Source of the DNA: Lysobacter capsici
Lineage (GTDB): Bacteria > Pseudomonadota > Gammaproteobacteria > Xanthomonadales > Xanthomonadaceae
NCBI RefSeq assembly: GCF_018732085.1
Contig: NZ_CP076103.1
Coordinates: forward strand, 3,534,001-3,598,000
Length of the DNA: 64,000 nucleotides
Reading direction: 5' to 3'
Made by a program: the position numbers and the translations under genes. The notes beneath the pieces were generated by a model that did no database searches, was not told the origin of the DNA, and worked only from the letters and a program-made list of their open reading frames with translations. Positions 1-8,757 of this stretch are shown piece after piece; within the stretch, counting starts at the first letter, position 1; every line of letters starts with the position of its first letter.

Positions 1-521
1 AAGGGGCCGGGCACGTGGCCGCGGTACTCGGCGGCGATGCCGCGGTCGTAGGCGTCGAACGCGGACGGTTCGGCGCCGAGGATGGCCATGTCGCCGTCGA
101 GGAACAAACGCGTTTCTTCGTCGACGTCGTCGCGCGCGATCGCGCCGTGGCGCGCGGTCAGCTCGATCAACTCGGCGACACGGTCGGCGTCGATGCCCTC
201 GTCCGCCATCCAGCGCGCGATGTGTTCGCGCGCGAGCACCGCCGAGCGGGCTTCGTTGTCGCGCCGGCCGGCGTCGTAGATCGCATCGTGGTAGAGCACC
301 GCCAGCGCGACTTCGCGCGGCTGGCGCCAGCCCGGGCCGGCGGCGACGTCGGCATAGTGGCGCAGCACTTCGGCGACGTGGCCGATGTTGTGGTAAGCGC
401 GCGACGGGGTGGCGTAGGCGGCTTCGAGCGCGGCGCGCTGTTGCGCCGGCAGCGGTAGCGGCAACGCGGCCAGCGCAGTCTCGGGCAGGCGGCCTTGGGG
501 TTCGCTGGCGGGGTCGGACAT
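1..521 (-). CDS. HD-domain metal-dependent phosphohydrolase-like protein (5' part)
   Basis: The reading frame is open from an ATG at 519-521 to the left edge, so about 173 N-terminal residues are present and the C-terminus is missing. The translation begins MSDPASEPQGRLPE. It contains a YHNIGHV segment followed by LYHDAIYD, an H...HD arrangement with the spacing of HD-superfamily phosphohydrolases (COG4339-like 'predicted metal-dependent HD superfamily' proteins of about 200 residues). The charged helices and a later LTARHG His fit the same fold. The substrate is unknown. No upstream gene on this strand is close, because the promoter side runs into the repeat block at 0.6-1.75 kb. The family call is inferred from motif order and is fairly secure. 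Confidence 0.75.
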   Translation of the reverse strand, partial: MSDPASEPQGRLPETALAALPLPLPAQQRAALEAAYATPSRAYHNIGHVAEVLRHYADVAAGPGWRQPREVALAVLYHDAIYDAGRRDNEARSAVLAREHIARWMADEGIDADRVAELIELTARHGAIARDDVDEETRLFLDGDMAILGAEPSAFDAYDRGIAAEYRGHVPGP

Positions 522-600
522 TGCGGCATGCACGCGTGGGACGTTGCGGGCATCTTGGCATTTTTGGGGTTTGCGGTTTTGGGTTGGGGGCTTGCGGTTT

Positions 601-644
601 GGGTTTAGGTTTGGGTTTAGGTTTGGGTTTAGGTTTGGGTTTGG
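601..644. repeat. 12-mer tandem repeat (GGGTTTAGGTTT)
   Basis: Three exact copies of GGGTTTAGGTTT followed by a partial unit lie in a G/T-rich stretch (about 565-645) upstream of the HD-domain gene. The motif resembles a telomere repeat only by chance composition. It may be a slippage-prone microsatellite or a weak two/three-G quadruplex. Confidence 0.8.
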
Positions 645-752
645 CGGCTGGTGCTGCTTTGTCGTTGACGTTGGTTCCGCCAGTTCGCTGATGCCGTTGA
701 CTTGAAGTCGTAGGTATCGCGGGTTCGCTAGATCGCGACGAAACTCGCAGTC

Positions 753-835
753 GTCATCCCCGCGAAGGCGGGGATCCAGAGACTTCAGAGTCATGCCTGG
801 ATGAAGCCCTGGATCCCCGCCTTCGCGGGGATGAC
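753..835. repeat. REP-type palindromic element, two facing arms
   Basis: A 27-bp arm at 753-779 is the exact reverse complement of 809-835. Each arm contains the core ATCCCCGCGAAGGCGGGGAT, itself a palindrome. The spacer carries CCAGAGACTTCAG..ATGCCTGG. A one-armed relative with the same spacer occurs at 11309-11369, which identifies an interspersed repeat family. Confidence 0.9.
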
Positions 836-968
836 GGCCATGTGGGTTTCAATGAAGACGTGTAAGCCACCGAACGGGCCAGCAGTCATCGGCCGGCATT
901 CGCTTTTGGGCTGCGTTGCGCACCTGGCTGGTGAGGTCGCAACGAACTGGCGGCGGCGCGCAAAGTCG

Positions 969-1460
969 CTGGATTCCCGCGTTCGCGGGAATGACGGTCT
1001 TGGAGGGGCGCGGATGGGCAATGGATGCGTCGTTGCCGTTGTGGCGAAACGAACGGTTACGGCTGTGTCGCGATGAAGCCTTGGATTCCCGCGTTCGCGG
1101 GAATGACGGTCTTGGAAGGTCGCGGATGGGCAAGGGATGCGTCGTTGCCGTTGTGGCCAAACGAACGGTTGCGACTGTGTCGCGATGAAGCCCTGGATCC
1201 CCGCCTTCGCGAGGATGACGGTCTTGGAGGGTCGCGGATGGACAATGGATGCGTCGTTGTCGTTGTGGCCAAACGAACGGTTGCGGCTGTGTCGCGATGA
1301 AGCCCTGGATTCCCGCCTTCGCGGGAATGACGGTCTTGGAGGGGCGCGGATGGGCAATGGATGCGTCGTTGCCGTTGTGGCGAAACGAACGGTTACGGCT
1401 GTGTCGCGATGAAGCCTTGGATTCCCGCGTTCGCGGGAGTGACGGTCTTGGAGGGCGCGA
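969..1460. repeat. 112-bp tandem repeat array carrying REP palindromes
   Basis: Four units of exactly 112 bp (969-1080, 1081-1192, 1193-1304, 1305-1416) and a partial fifth (1417 to about 1460). Each unit opens with a REP core such as ATTCCCGCGTTCGCGGGAAT, continues with GACGGTCTTGGAGG and GGATGCGTCGTTG, and closes with GTGTCGCGATGAAGCC. Units differ at only a few positions. Because 112 is not a multiple of 3, reading frames shift by one in each unit, so the overlapping open frames here are artefacts. Confidence 0.95.
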
Positions 1461-1512
1461 ATGGTAATGGAGTCGATGCCCTTGCCGACTCCCGCTCCGC
1501 TCGCTTTCGCTC

Positions 1513-1715
1513 TCCCTACTCCCTACTCCCTACTCCCTACTCCCAATTCCCGACTCCCAATTCCCGACTCCCAATTCCCAATTCCCAATTCCCAATTCCC
1601 AATTCCCAATTCCCAATTCCCGACTCCCGACTCCCGACTCCCGACTCCCGACTCCCGACTCCCGATTCCCGACTCCCGATTCCCGATTCCCGATTCCCGA
1701 TTCCCGATTCCCGAT
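1513..1715. repeat. Heptamer array, 29 units; minus strand is a G-quadruplex-type GGG(N4) array
   Basis: Twenty-nine consecutive 7-bp units TCCC(T/A/G)A(C/T) fill 203 bp with no interruption, in blocks of TCCCTAC, TCCCAAT, TCCCGAC and TCCCGAT. On the minus strand this reads GGG every 7 nt with 4-nt spacers (GGGAATC, GGGAGTC, GGGAATT, GGGAGTA). Runs of GGG with 4-nt loops satisfy the usual quadruplex rule. GGGNATC-type heptads enriched in Xanthomonas have been described as quadruplex formers (recalled from the literature, not checked). The array lies just beyond the stop of the giant autotransporter gene, in its transcript sense. Confidence 0.95.
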
Positions 1716-1717
1716 TC

Positions 1718-1745
1718 CCGGGCGCGGCCCAAAGGCCGCGCCCGG
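1718..1745 (-). terminator. 12-bp perfect hairpin after the autotransporter gene
   Basis: CCGGGCGCGGCC at 1718-1729 pairs perfectly with 1734-1745 around a 4-nt loop. It sits 8 nt downstream of the TGA at 1754-1756. There is no T-tract on the minus strand; the heptad GGG array follows instead. It may work as a stem that stabilises or terminates the transcript together with that array. Confidence 0.55.
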
Positions 1746-1753
1746 CACCCCGA

Positions 1754-4700
1754 TCAGTACTTCTTCTCGAGATTGATCATGAAGCTGTTGTCGTCGTCGT
1801 TGCCGCTGCCGAACAGGCCGCGGTATTCGAAGCGCAACACCCAGTCGCGCTCGGTCTGCAGGATCGCGCCGAGGCCGAACACGAAGCGGTTGCGGTCCAG
1901 GCCGTCGATGCGGGCGCGGTAGAACGGGCCGCCGACCATGTCGGCATAGCTCATCGTGGCGAAGCTGTCGTCCTGGAAGTCGTGCTGGTATTCCAGGCGC
2001 AGCTGCGGCGCGAACGTGCCCCAACTGACCGGGTAGCTGTAGTCCATGCGCAGACCCAGGCTGGTGGTGGTGGTGTCGATGTCCTGGTCGCGATAGTTCA
2101 GCACGTACTGCGCGTCGCCGCGTTCGGTGTAGCCGTCCAGGCGCGCGCGGGCGACGTCCAGGCGGGCATACGGGGACACCCGCAGGCGGTCGCGCTGGTA
2201 GTCGGCGCCGGCCGAGACCGAGGCGAACCACTGGGTGCCGTCGCGCGAACCGGTGACGGTGCCGCCGGTGTCGGTGACGAAGCGGCGCGAGTCGAACGAC
2301 AGCCACTGGTAACCCAGCAGACCGTCGAGGTAGAACGCCTTGCCCGGGTGGTAGCTGGCGTACAACACCGCACTGTAGCCGTTGGCCTTGCTGCGGCTGC
2401 CGTGCTGGCCGACTTCGGTGTCGTCGCGGCCGTAGCCGACGCCGCCGCCCAGGGCGAAGTCGTCGCGCAGACGGTAGTCGGCGCCGGCGCTGATGCCGGT
2501 GGTCTCGAAGTCGATCCCGCTCGCACCGCCGCTGCGGCCGTCGCGGTTGCCGCTGTTCAAGGTACCGCCGGTCCACAGGCCGTAACGCGAGCCCGTGCCC
2601 TGCACCGGCGGCTTGGCGTCGAACGCGGCGCGTTCGTCGCCGAGCATCGGCTGACGGCAGTCGCTGCCCGGGGTGCGCGGCGCATCGTCGCGGCAACGCG
2701 GGTCGATCGAGAAGCTCAGGCCGTTGTCGAAGCGCGCGCCTTCTTCGCCGCCGCCATGCAGCCCTTCCAGACGCTGCTGGAAGTTGCCGATCTGGGTGGT
2801 GGCGAAGCGACGCGTGGCCGAGGTCTGCGCCGACAGCACGCCGAGCACTTCGGCGTCCTTGGACGGATCGCTGCGCGGCATGACTTCGACTTCGATCGTC
2901 GCCACCGCCGAGGTGGCGAAGGCGTTGTTGAGGGTGAAGCTGGCGACCGCGATGCCGGAGTAGCCGATCACCGGGGTGTAGGTCAGCTTATAACTGCCGC
3001 CCGAGCCGCTGACCGCCGCGCTGCCCGACGAGGCCGGAGTCAGCGAGACCAGGTTCGCGCCGGTGAACGGACCGCCGGTGGCGCCGGCGACCAGGTCGAC
3101 GGTGATGGTCGCGCCGGCGACCGTGCGCACCCGCCGCGACTGCGCGACCGGCACCGCGTTGACGGTGATGGTCGAGGTGATCGGCGCGGACGGGCCGAAG
3201 GCGTTGTTCAAGGTGTAGGTCAGAGCGATCGCGCCGACGGTGGTGGCCGCGGGCGTGTAGACGATCTGGGTGCCCTGCACCACCGCGGTGCCCGAGCTCG
3301 GCGGATTGAGCAAGGTCACGCCGGTGAACGGCGAGCCGGTGGCGCCGGTGGCGGCGTCGATGGTGACCGGCTGGGTCGACAGCGTGGTCGCGGTCTGCGG
3401 CTGGCCCTGCGGAACCGGCAAGGCGTTGACCGTGATCGTGACCGTGGCCGGCACCGAGGTGCCGCCGGGGCCGCTGGCGGTGTAGGTGAAGCTGTCGCTG
3501 CCGAAGTAGTTCGCGGCCGGCGTGTAGATCACGTCGGTGCCGCTGACCGTGGCGGTGCCGTGGCTCGGCGCGGTGCCCAGCGCGATCGAGGTGATGATGC
3601 CGGTGTCGTTGGCGGTGACATCGATCGTCACCGGCGCATTCGACAAGGTGCTCGCGCTGTCGTCGACCGCGACCGGCACCGCGTCGGCGATGACGATCGT
3701 GTACGGCACGGTGGTGTTGTAGCCGGCGTCGTCGGTCGAGCGGATGTTGGCGGTGTAGCTGCCGGCGGTGGTCGGGGTGCCGCTGAGCACGCCGGCCGAG
3801 CTGAAGCTCAGACCGATCGGCAGGTTGCCCGAGACGATCGCGTAGCTGTACGGGGCGATGCCGCCGCTGCTGCTCAGGCTCTGGTTGTAGGCCGTGCCGA
3901 CGGTGCCGCCCGGCAACGTCGCCGGAGCGATGGTCACGGTCGCCGGGTCGATGGTGAAGGTGTAGACCTTCGACCCGGTCTGGCCGTTGCTGTCGGTGGA
4001 GCGCACGGTGATGCTGAAGTTGCCGTCCGAGCGCGGGATGCCGGAGAACACGCCGGCCGAGTTGAAGCTCATGCCGATCGGCAACGCGCCGCTGAGCAGC
4101 GAGTAGCTGTACGGCGCGACGCCGCCGGTGCTGCTGAGGCTGGCGTTGTAGGCGACCGCGGCCGCGCCGTTGGGCAGGGTCGGCGGATCGATCGCGATGG
4201 CCGGGGTGGCGACCACGATGGTGTAGTTCTGCTGCAGGGCGAACGGCGCGCCGGCGCCGGTGCTCGAATCGAGCACGCGCACCGCGATGTTGTAGTTGCC
4301 CGGCACCGTCGGTGTACCGCTGAGCACGCCGGCGGAGGTGAAGCTCACGCCCACCGGCAACGAGCCGCTGACCAGGCTGAAGCTGTACGGCGCCGAGCCG
4401 CCGCTGGCGGCGAAGTTGATGGTCGAGGCGACGCCGTAGTTCATCGGCAGGTTGCCCGGCGCCGGGGTCATCGCCAGGGTCGGCGCGCTCACCGTCAGGG
4501 TGAAGATCTGGCCCTGGGTGAACGGACCGTTGCCGGTGCTGCTGTCGGCCGCGCTGGCGTTGAGGCTGAAGCTGCCGGCCGCGGTCGGCGTGCCGCTGAC
4601 GGTGACGCTGTTGGCGGTGGTGCCGGTGATGCTCAAGCCCGTCGGCAGACCGGCCACGTTGAAGCCGGTGTACGGCGAGGTGCCGCCGGCCCAGGTGAAG

Positions 4701-7700
4701 GTCTGGGTGTACGCGGCGCCGACCTGCGCGGTCAGCGGACCCGATGCGGTCACGGTGATGGTCGGGTTGCCGACCGTGATCGTGACCGTCGCCGGGGCCG
4801 AGGTGCCGGCCACGTTGGTCGCGGTGTAGGTGAAGGTGTCCGGACCGGCGTAACCGGCGGTCGGGGTGTAGCTGATCGTGGTGCCGCTGGCCGTCGCGGT
4901 GCCATGCGCGGGCGCCGCGGCGACCGCCACCGAGGCCGGAATGCCGCCGGTGATGTTCAAGGTGATCGGGTTGGCGGTGCTGTTGAAGGCGACCGTGGCC
5001 GAGACCGGGTTGGCGACCGGGACGATGTCGTTGACCTGCAACGAATAGGTCTGCGGCGCCGAGGTGTACGGGCCGGTGCCGGTGCTGCTGTCGGTCGCGC
5101 GCAGGCTGAAGCTGTAGCTGCCCGGCGCGGTCGGCGTGCCCGAGATCACACCGGCGCTGCTGACGCTGATGCCCGGCGGCAAGCTGCCGGCACTGACCGC
5201 GTAGGTGTACGGCGCGGTGCCGCCGGTGGCGGCGTTGACGGTGGCGTTGTACGGGTTGGTCACCGTCGCCGCGGCCAGGGTGGTCGGCGGCAGGATCACC
5301 GTCGAGGCCGCGATGGTCACGCTGTAGGCGCGCGAACCGGTGAACGGGCCGCTGCCGGTGCTGCTGTCGGTCGCGGTGATGGTGAAGTTGAAGGTGCCGC
5401 CCGCCGTCGGCGTGCCGCTGACGGTGCCGTTGCTGGCCAGGGTGAGGCCGGTCGGCAAGGCGCCGGCGGTGAGCGCGAAGGTGTAGCTCGCGGTACCGCC
5501 CGACGCGGTCACGGTCTGGCTGTAGGCCTGGGCCACGCCGCCGCCCGGCAACGTCGTCGGTGCGACGACGATGGTCGGCGCGCCGACGGTGATCGAATAG
5601 GCGCGCGAACCGCTCTGCTGATTGGGCGTATTGCCGTCGGTCGCGGTGACGGTGAAGTTGAAGGTGCCGCCCGCGGTCGGCGTGCCGGCGATGGTGCCGG
5701 CCGGGCTCAGGGACACACCCGGCGGCAAGGCGCCGGCGGTGATCGCGAAGGTGTACGTACCGATGCCGCCGCTGGCGCTCAAGGCCTGGCTGTAGGCGGT
5801 CGCGACCTGCGCGGCCGGCACGGTCGCCGGCGTGATCACGATGGTCGGCCCCGCCACCTGCATGACGTAGTTCTGGGTGCGTGCGAACGGAGCGCCGGTG
5901 CCGGTGGAACTGTCGCGCGCCCGCACCGAGAAGGTGAACAGGCCGGTCACCGACGGGGTGCCCGACAGCACGCCGGTGTTCGCATCCAGAGCCAGGCCGG
6001 CCGGCAATACGCCCGCCGACACGGTGTAGTTGTACGGCGCGGTGCCGCCGCCGGCGACGAAGGTCTGGCTGTACGCGGCGCCGTAGGTGGCGTTGAGCGT
6101 GCCGGCCGCGGGCGTCAAGGTCAGGATCGGCGCGCTGACCGTCAGGGTGAACGGCTGCGCGGTGGTGAACGGACCGGTGCCGGTGCTGCTGTCGGTGGCG
6201 CTGGCGTTGAGGCTGAAGCTGCCGGCCGCGCTAGGCGTGCCGCTGACGGTCACGCTGTTGGCGGTGGTGCCGGTGATCGACAGCCCGGCCGGCAGGCCGG
6301 TGACCGCGAAGCCGCTGAACGGCGAGGTGCCGCCGGTCCAGGTGAAGGTCTGGGTGTAGGCGGTGCCGATCTGCGCGGTCAGCGGGCCGGACGCGGACAC
6401 CGTGATCGTCGGCGTACCGACCGTGATCGTGACCGTGGCCGGCGCCGAGGTGCCGGCGGCATTGGTCGCGGTGTAGGTGAAGGTGTCGGGACCGGCATAA
6501 CCGGCGGTCGGGGTATAGGTGATCGTGGTGCCGGTGGCCGTCGCGGTGCCGTGCGCGGCCGCCGTGGCGATCGCCACCGAGGCCGGAACGCCACCAGTGA
6601 TGTTCAGCGTGATCGGATTGGCCGTGCTGTTGTAGGCGACGGTGGCCGAGACCGGATTGGCGACCGGCGGGATGTTGACGATTTGCAGCGTGTAGCCGCG
6701 CGGCGCCGAACTGTACGGCCCGCTGCCGGTGCTGCTGTCGGTCGCGGTGACCGCGAAGTTGAAGGTGCCCGCGCCGGTCGGCGTACCCGACAGCGCGCCC
6801 GCGCTGCTCAGGGTGATGCCGGCCGGCAAGGCGCCGGCGGTGACCGCATAAGTGTACGGCGCGGTGCCGCCGCTGGCCGGGTTGAGCGTGGCGCTGTAGG
6901 CAACGGCGACAGTGCCGTTGGCCAGCGTGGTCGCCGGCAGGGCCACGGTCGGCGGCGCGATCACCAGCGCATAGGCGCGCGCACCGGTGTGCGGTGCGCC
7001 GACGCCGGTGCTGCTGCCGGTCGCGGTCACGGTGAAGTTGAAGGTGCCGCCCGCGGTCGGCGTGCCGCTCAGGGCGCCCGCGCTGCTCAGGGTCAGACCG
7101 GCCGGCAAGGCACCGGCGGTGATCGCGTAGGTGTACGGCGCGATGCCGCCGCTGGCGGTGATGGCCTGGCTGTAGGCGGTCGCGACCGTGCCGTTGGGCA
7201 AGGTGGCCGGGGCGATCAGCGTGACCGGCGGCGCTACCACCAAGGAGTAGGCGCGGGTGCCGAAGAAGCTGTTGGCGTCGGTGGCGCGGACGGTGAAGTT
7301 GAAGGTGCCGGCCGCGGTCGGGGTGCCGGTCAGGGCGCCGGTGGTGGTGTTGAGGGTCACGCCGGCCGGCAGCGTGCCGGCGGTGATGGCGAAGGTGTAC
7401 GGCGCGGTGCCGCCGCCGCCGGTGAAGGTCTGGTTGTAGGCGACGCCGACGGTGGCGCCGGGGATCGTCGCCGGATTCACCACGATGGTGGGTTCGAGGG
7501 CGACGGTGACGTTATAGAGCTTGACCCCGAAGGCGACCGGGGTCGCGCCCGGGCCCGGATCGCTGCTGTCGTCGGAGCGGATGGTGAAACTGTAGTTGCC
7601 GACCGTGGTCGGGGTGCCGCTGATGGTTCCCGCGTTGAGGGTCAGCCCGGGCGGCAAGGCGCCGGAGATCACGCTGTAGGTGTACGGGGCAAAACCGCCG

Positions 7701-8440
7701 GTGCTGGTCAGGGCGGCCGAGTACGCGTAGTTGCGGGTCATCGCCGGCAACGGGTCCGGGCCGATCACCGCCTGGGCGTTGGCGATGGTGATCGGGTACG
7801 ACTTGACCACGCTGATCGGGGTCGGCGTGGTCGAATCGGTCACGGTGATCGCGATGGCGAAGTTGCCGCGCTGCTTGACCGTGCCGCTGAAGACGCCGTT
7901 GCTGAAGTTCAGACCGGTCGGCCGGGTGCCGCTGGTCTGGACATAGGTATACGGCCCGACGCCGCCGGTGGTCGTCATCGTCTGGTTGTAGGGGACGCCC
8001 AGGGCGGGGGCGATGCTGCCCGGGTTGACCGTCAGCGGGCTGACGCCCGGCGCGATGGTCACGGTGACCGTGATGTCGCCGCCGTTGCCGTCGGGCACGA
8101 TGAAGGTGTCGGTGAGCGCGCTGTCGCCGTTATGGGTGTAGGTCAGCGTCTGCACGTTCTGGGCGACCGTCTGGGTGAAGGCGGTGCCGTGCGGGGTCGG
8201 GATCGTCACCAGCGGCAGACCGAAGTTCGCCGGCCCGTCACAGGTGCTCACGTCGATCGTCTGGGTTCCCCCGTTGGCGACCGCCATGGTCTTCGTCGGG
8301 CAGAAAGCCGAGGGCGCCGCCGCGGCCGATCCGGCCCATAGGGCCACCAGTCCGCATAGCACGAACAGGCCGGAGCGAAGTACGGTGTGCAGACGCGAGA
8401 CGAAAGAACCGCCCGCATGGCGCGCTGACTGCTGTTGCAT
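1754..8440 (-). CDS. Giant Ig-repeat autotransporter (2228 aa)
   Basis: Predicted surface-exposed or secreted adhesin-like protein. The N-terminus MQQQSARHAGGSFVSRL is followed by a hydrophobic stretch ending GSAAAA, a plausible signal peptide. The passenger consists of many repeats of the putative-Ig (He_PIG) type, recognisable by recurring Y-x-Q-T, GG-x-APYTY, G-x-LP-G-x-L and SGTP motifs, with VCBS/Big_9-like domains containing YTP..GPDTFTYTATN. A linker with ATTQIGNFQQRLEGL (about residue 1870-1890) leads into a C-terminal beta-barrel (about 1960-2228) with alternating aromatic strands, ending in LEKKY, as in type Va autotransporters. The start was set at 8440 because AGGGG lies 8 nt upstream; the ATG at 8449 and a further start at 8503 are alternatives. 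The gene diverges from the collar-protein operon. Ligand and role are unknown. Confidence 0.85.
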   Translation of the reverse strand: MQQQSARHAGGSFVSRLHTVLRSGLFVLCGLVALWAGSAAAAPSAFCPTKTMAVANGGTQTIDVSTCDGPANFGLPLVTIPTPHGTAFTQTVAQNVQTLTYTHNGDSALTDTFIVPDGNGGDITVTVTIAPGVSPLTVNPGSIAPALGVPYNQTMTTTGGVGPYTYVQTSGTRPTGLNFSNGVFSGTVKQRGNFAIAITVTDSTTPTPISVVKSYPITIANAQAVIGPDPLPAMTRNYAYSAALTSTGGFAPYTYSVISGALPPGLTLNAGTISGTPTTVGNYSFTIRSDDSSDPGPGATPVAFGVKLYNVTVALEPTIVVNPATIPGATVGVAYNQTFTGGGGTAPYTFAITAGTLPAGVTLNTTTGALTGTPTAAGTFNFTVRATDANSFFGTRAYSLVVAPPVTLIAPATLPNGTVATAYSQAITASGGIAPYTYAITAGALPAGLTLSSAGALSGTPTAGGTFNFTVTATGSSTGVGAPHTGARAYALVIAPPTVALPATTLANGTVAVAYSATLNPASGGTAPYTYAVTAGALPAGITLSSAGALSGTPTGAGTFNFAVTATDSSTGSGPYSSAPRGYTLQIVNIPPVANPVSATVAYNSTANPITLNITGGVPASVAIATAAAHGTATATGTTITYTPTAGYAGPDTFTYTATNAAGTSAPATVTITVGTPTITVSASGPLTAQIGTAYTQTFTWTGGTSPFSGFAVTGLPAGLSITGTTANSVTVSGTPSAAGSFSLNASATDSSTGTGPFTTAQPFTLTVSAPILTLTPAAGTLNATYGAAYSQTFVAGGGTAPYNYTVSAGVLPAGLALDANTGVLSGTPSVTGLFTFSVRARDSSTGTGAPFARTQNYVMQVAGPTIVITPATVPAAQVATAYSQALSASGGIGTYTFAITAGALPPGVSLSPAGTIAGTPTAGGTFNFTVTATDGNTPNQQSGSRAYSITVGAPTIVVAPTTLPGGGVAQAYSQTVTASGGTASYTFALTAGALPTGLTLASNGTVSGTPTAGGTFNFTITATDSSTGSGPFTGSRAYSVTIAASTVILPPTTLAAATVTNPYNATVNAATGGTAPYTYAVSAGSLPPGISVSSAGVISGTPTAPGSYSFSLRATDSSTGTGPYTSAPQTYSLQVNDIVPVANPVSATVAFNSTANPITLNITGGIPASVAVAAAPAHGTATASGTTISYTPTAGYAGPDTFTYTATNVAGTSAPATVTITVGNPTITVTASGPLTAQVGAAYTQTFTWAGGTSPYTGFNVAGLPTGLSITGTTANSVTVSGTPTAAGSFSLNASAADSSTGNGPFTQGQIFTLTVSAPTLAMTPAPGNLPMNYGVASTINFAASGGSAPYSFSLVSGSLPVGVSFTSAGVLSGTPTVPGNYNIAVRVLDSSTGAGAPFALQQNYTIVVATPAIAIDPPTLPNGAAAVAYNASLSSTGGVAPYSYSLLSGALPIGMSFNSAGVFSGIPRSDGNFSITVRSTDSNGQTGSKVYTFTIDPATVTIAPATLPGGTVGTAYNQSLSSSGGIAPYSYAIVSGNLPIGLSFSSAGVLSGTPTTAGSYTANIRSTDDAGYNTTVPYTIVIADAVPVAVDDSASTLSNAPVTIDVTANDTGIITSIALGTAPSHGTATVSGTDVIYTPAANYFGSDSFTYTASGPGGTSVPATVTITVNALPVPQGQPQTATTLSTQPVTIDAATGATGSPFTGVTLLNPPSSGTAVVQGTQIVYTPAATTVGAIALTYTLNNAFGPSAPITSTITVNAVPVAQSRRVRTVAGATITVDLVAGATGGPFTGANLVSLTPASSGSAAVSGSGGSYKLTYTPVIGYSGIAVASFTLNNAFATSAVATIEVEVMPRSDPSKDAEVLGVLSAQTSATRRFATTQIGNFQQRLEGLHGGGEEGARFDNGLSFSIDPRCRDDAPRTPGSDCRQPMLGDERAAFDAKPPVQGTGSRYGLWTGGTLNSGNRDGRSGGASGIDFETTGISAGADYRLRDDFALGGGVGYGRDDTEVGQHGSRSKANGYSAVLYASYHPGKAFYLDGLLGYQWLSFDSRRFVTDTGGTVTGSRDGTQWFASVSAGADYQRDRLRVSPYARLDVARARLDGYTERGDAQYVLNYRDQDIDTTTTSLGLRMDYSYPVSWGTFAPQLRLEYQHDFQDDSFATMSYADMVGGPFYRARIDGLDRNRFVFGLGAILQTERDWVLRFEYRGLFGSGNDDDNSFMINLEKKY

Positions 8441-8757
8441 GTTGGTCATCCCCTGACGGCGCGGTCCCGGGCGTCGTGCCCGGCCCCGCCACCGTGTACC
8501 CAATGATCGATCTGGCCCTGGTCTGCATGCCGTGTGCCCCTGGCATGCCCCTTTCCATGACCTGATACGCAGTTCGGCAGGAAAACCGGCCGCCTTTGCC
8601 GCCGATCTGCGTTAAGCAAGATCATGGCGCTCACGCGCCATGCCTGGCCCGGTCGGACCGGCCCGTTCCCGCCGTGCGCGGACGGGGCGTGCGGCGGAGG
8701 CACGGTAATTCATCCGGAAGCGCGCACGGCGCCCGGAAAAATCCTCTGGGGGAAGAG
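8441..8757. other. Divergent intergenic region with small hairpin
   Basis: This 317-bp region separates the divergent autotransporter and collar-protein genes and must hold both promoters. The only clear structure is a hairpin at 8623-8642 (CATGGCGC, loop TCAC, GCGCCATG). I cannot identify -35/-10 boxes with confidence. Confidence 0.4.

Noticed and set aside
791..1467. Several overlapping 70-190-codon frames in the REP/112-bp array
   Set aside because: They are the same repeat read in shifted frames (112 is not divisible by 3), with no start signals or protein-like composition.
1513..1715. CRISPR-like array
   Set aside because: Units are 7 bp with no spacers, and no cas genes are nearby; it is a simple heptamer repeat.
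1361..8341. Giant plus-strand open frame (about 2326 codons) opposite the autotransporter
   Set aside because: It mirrors the codon bias of the minus-strand gene; the translation is Arg/Gly/Ala/Val-rich with no domain, and it runs through the heptad array. The minus-strand frame has a signal peptide, Ig motifs and a beta-barrel.
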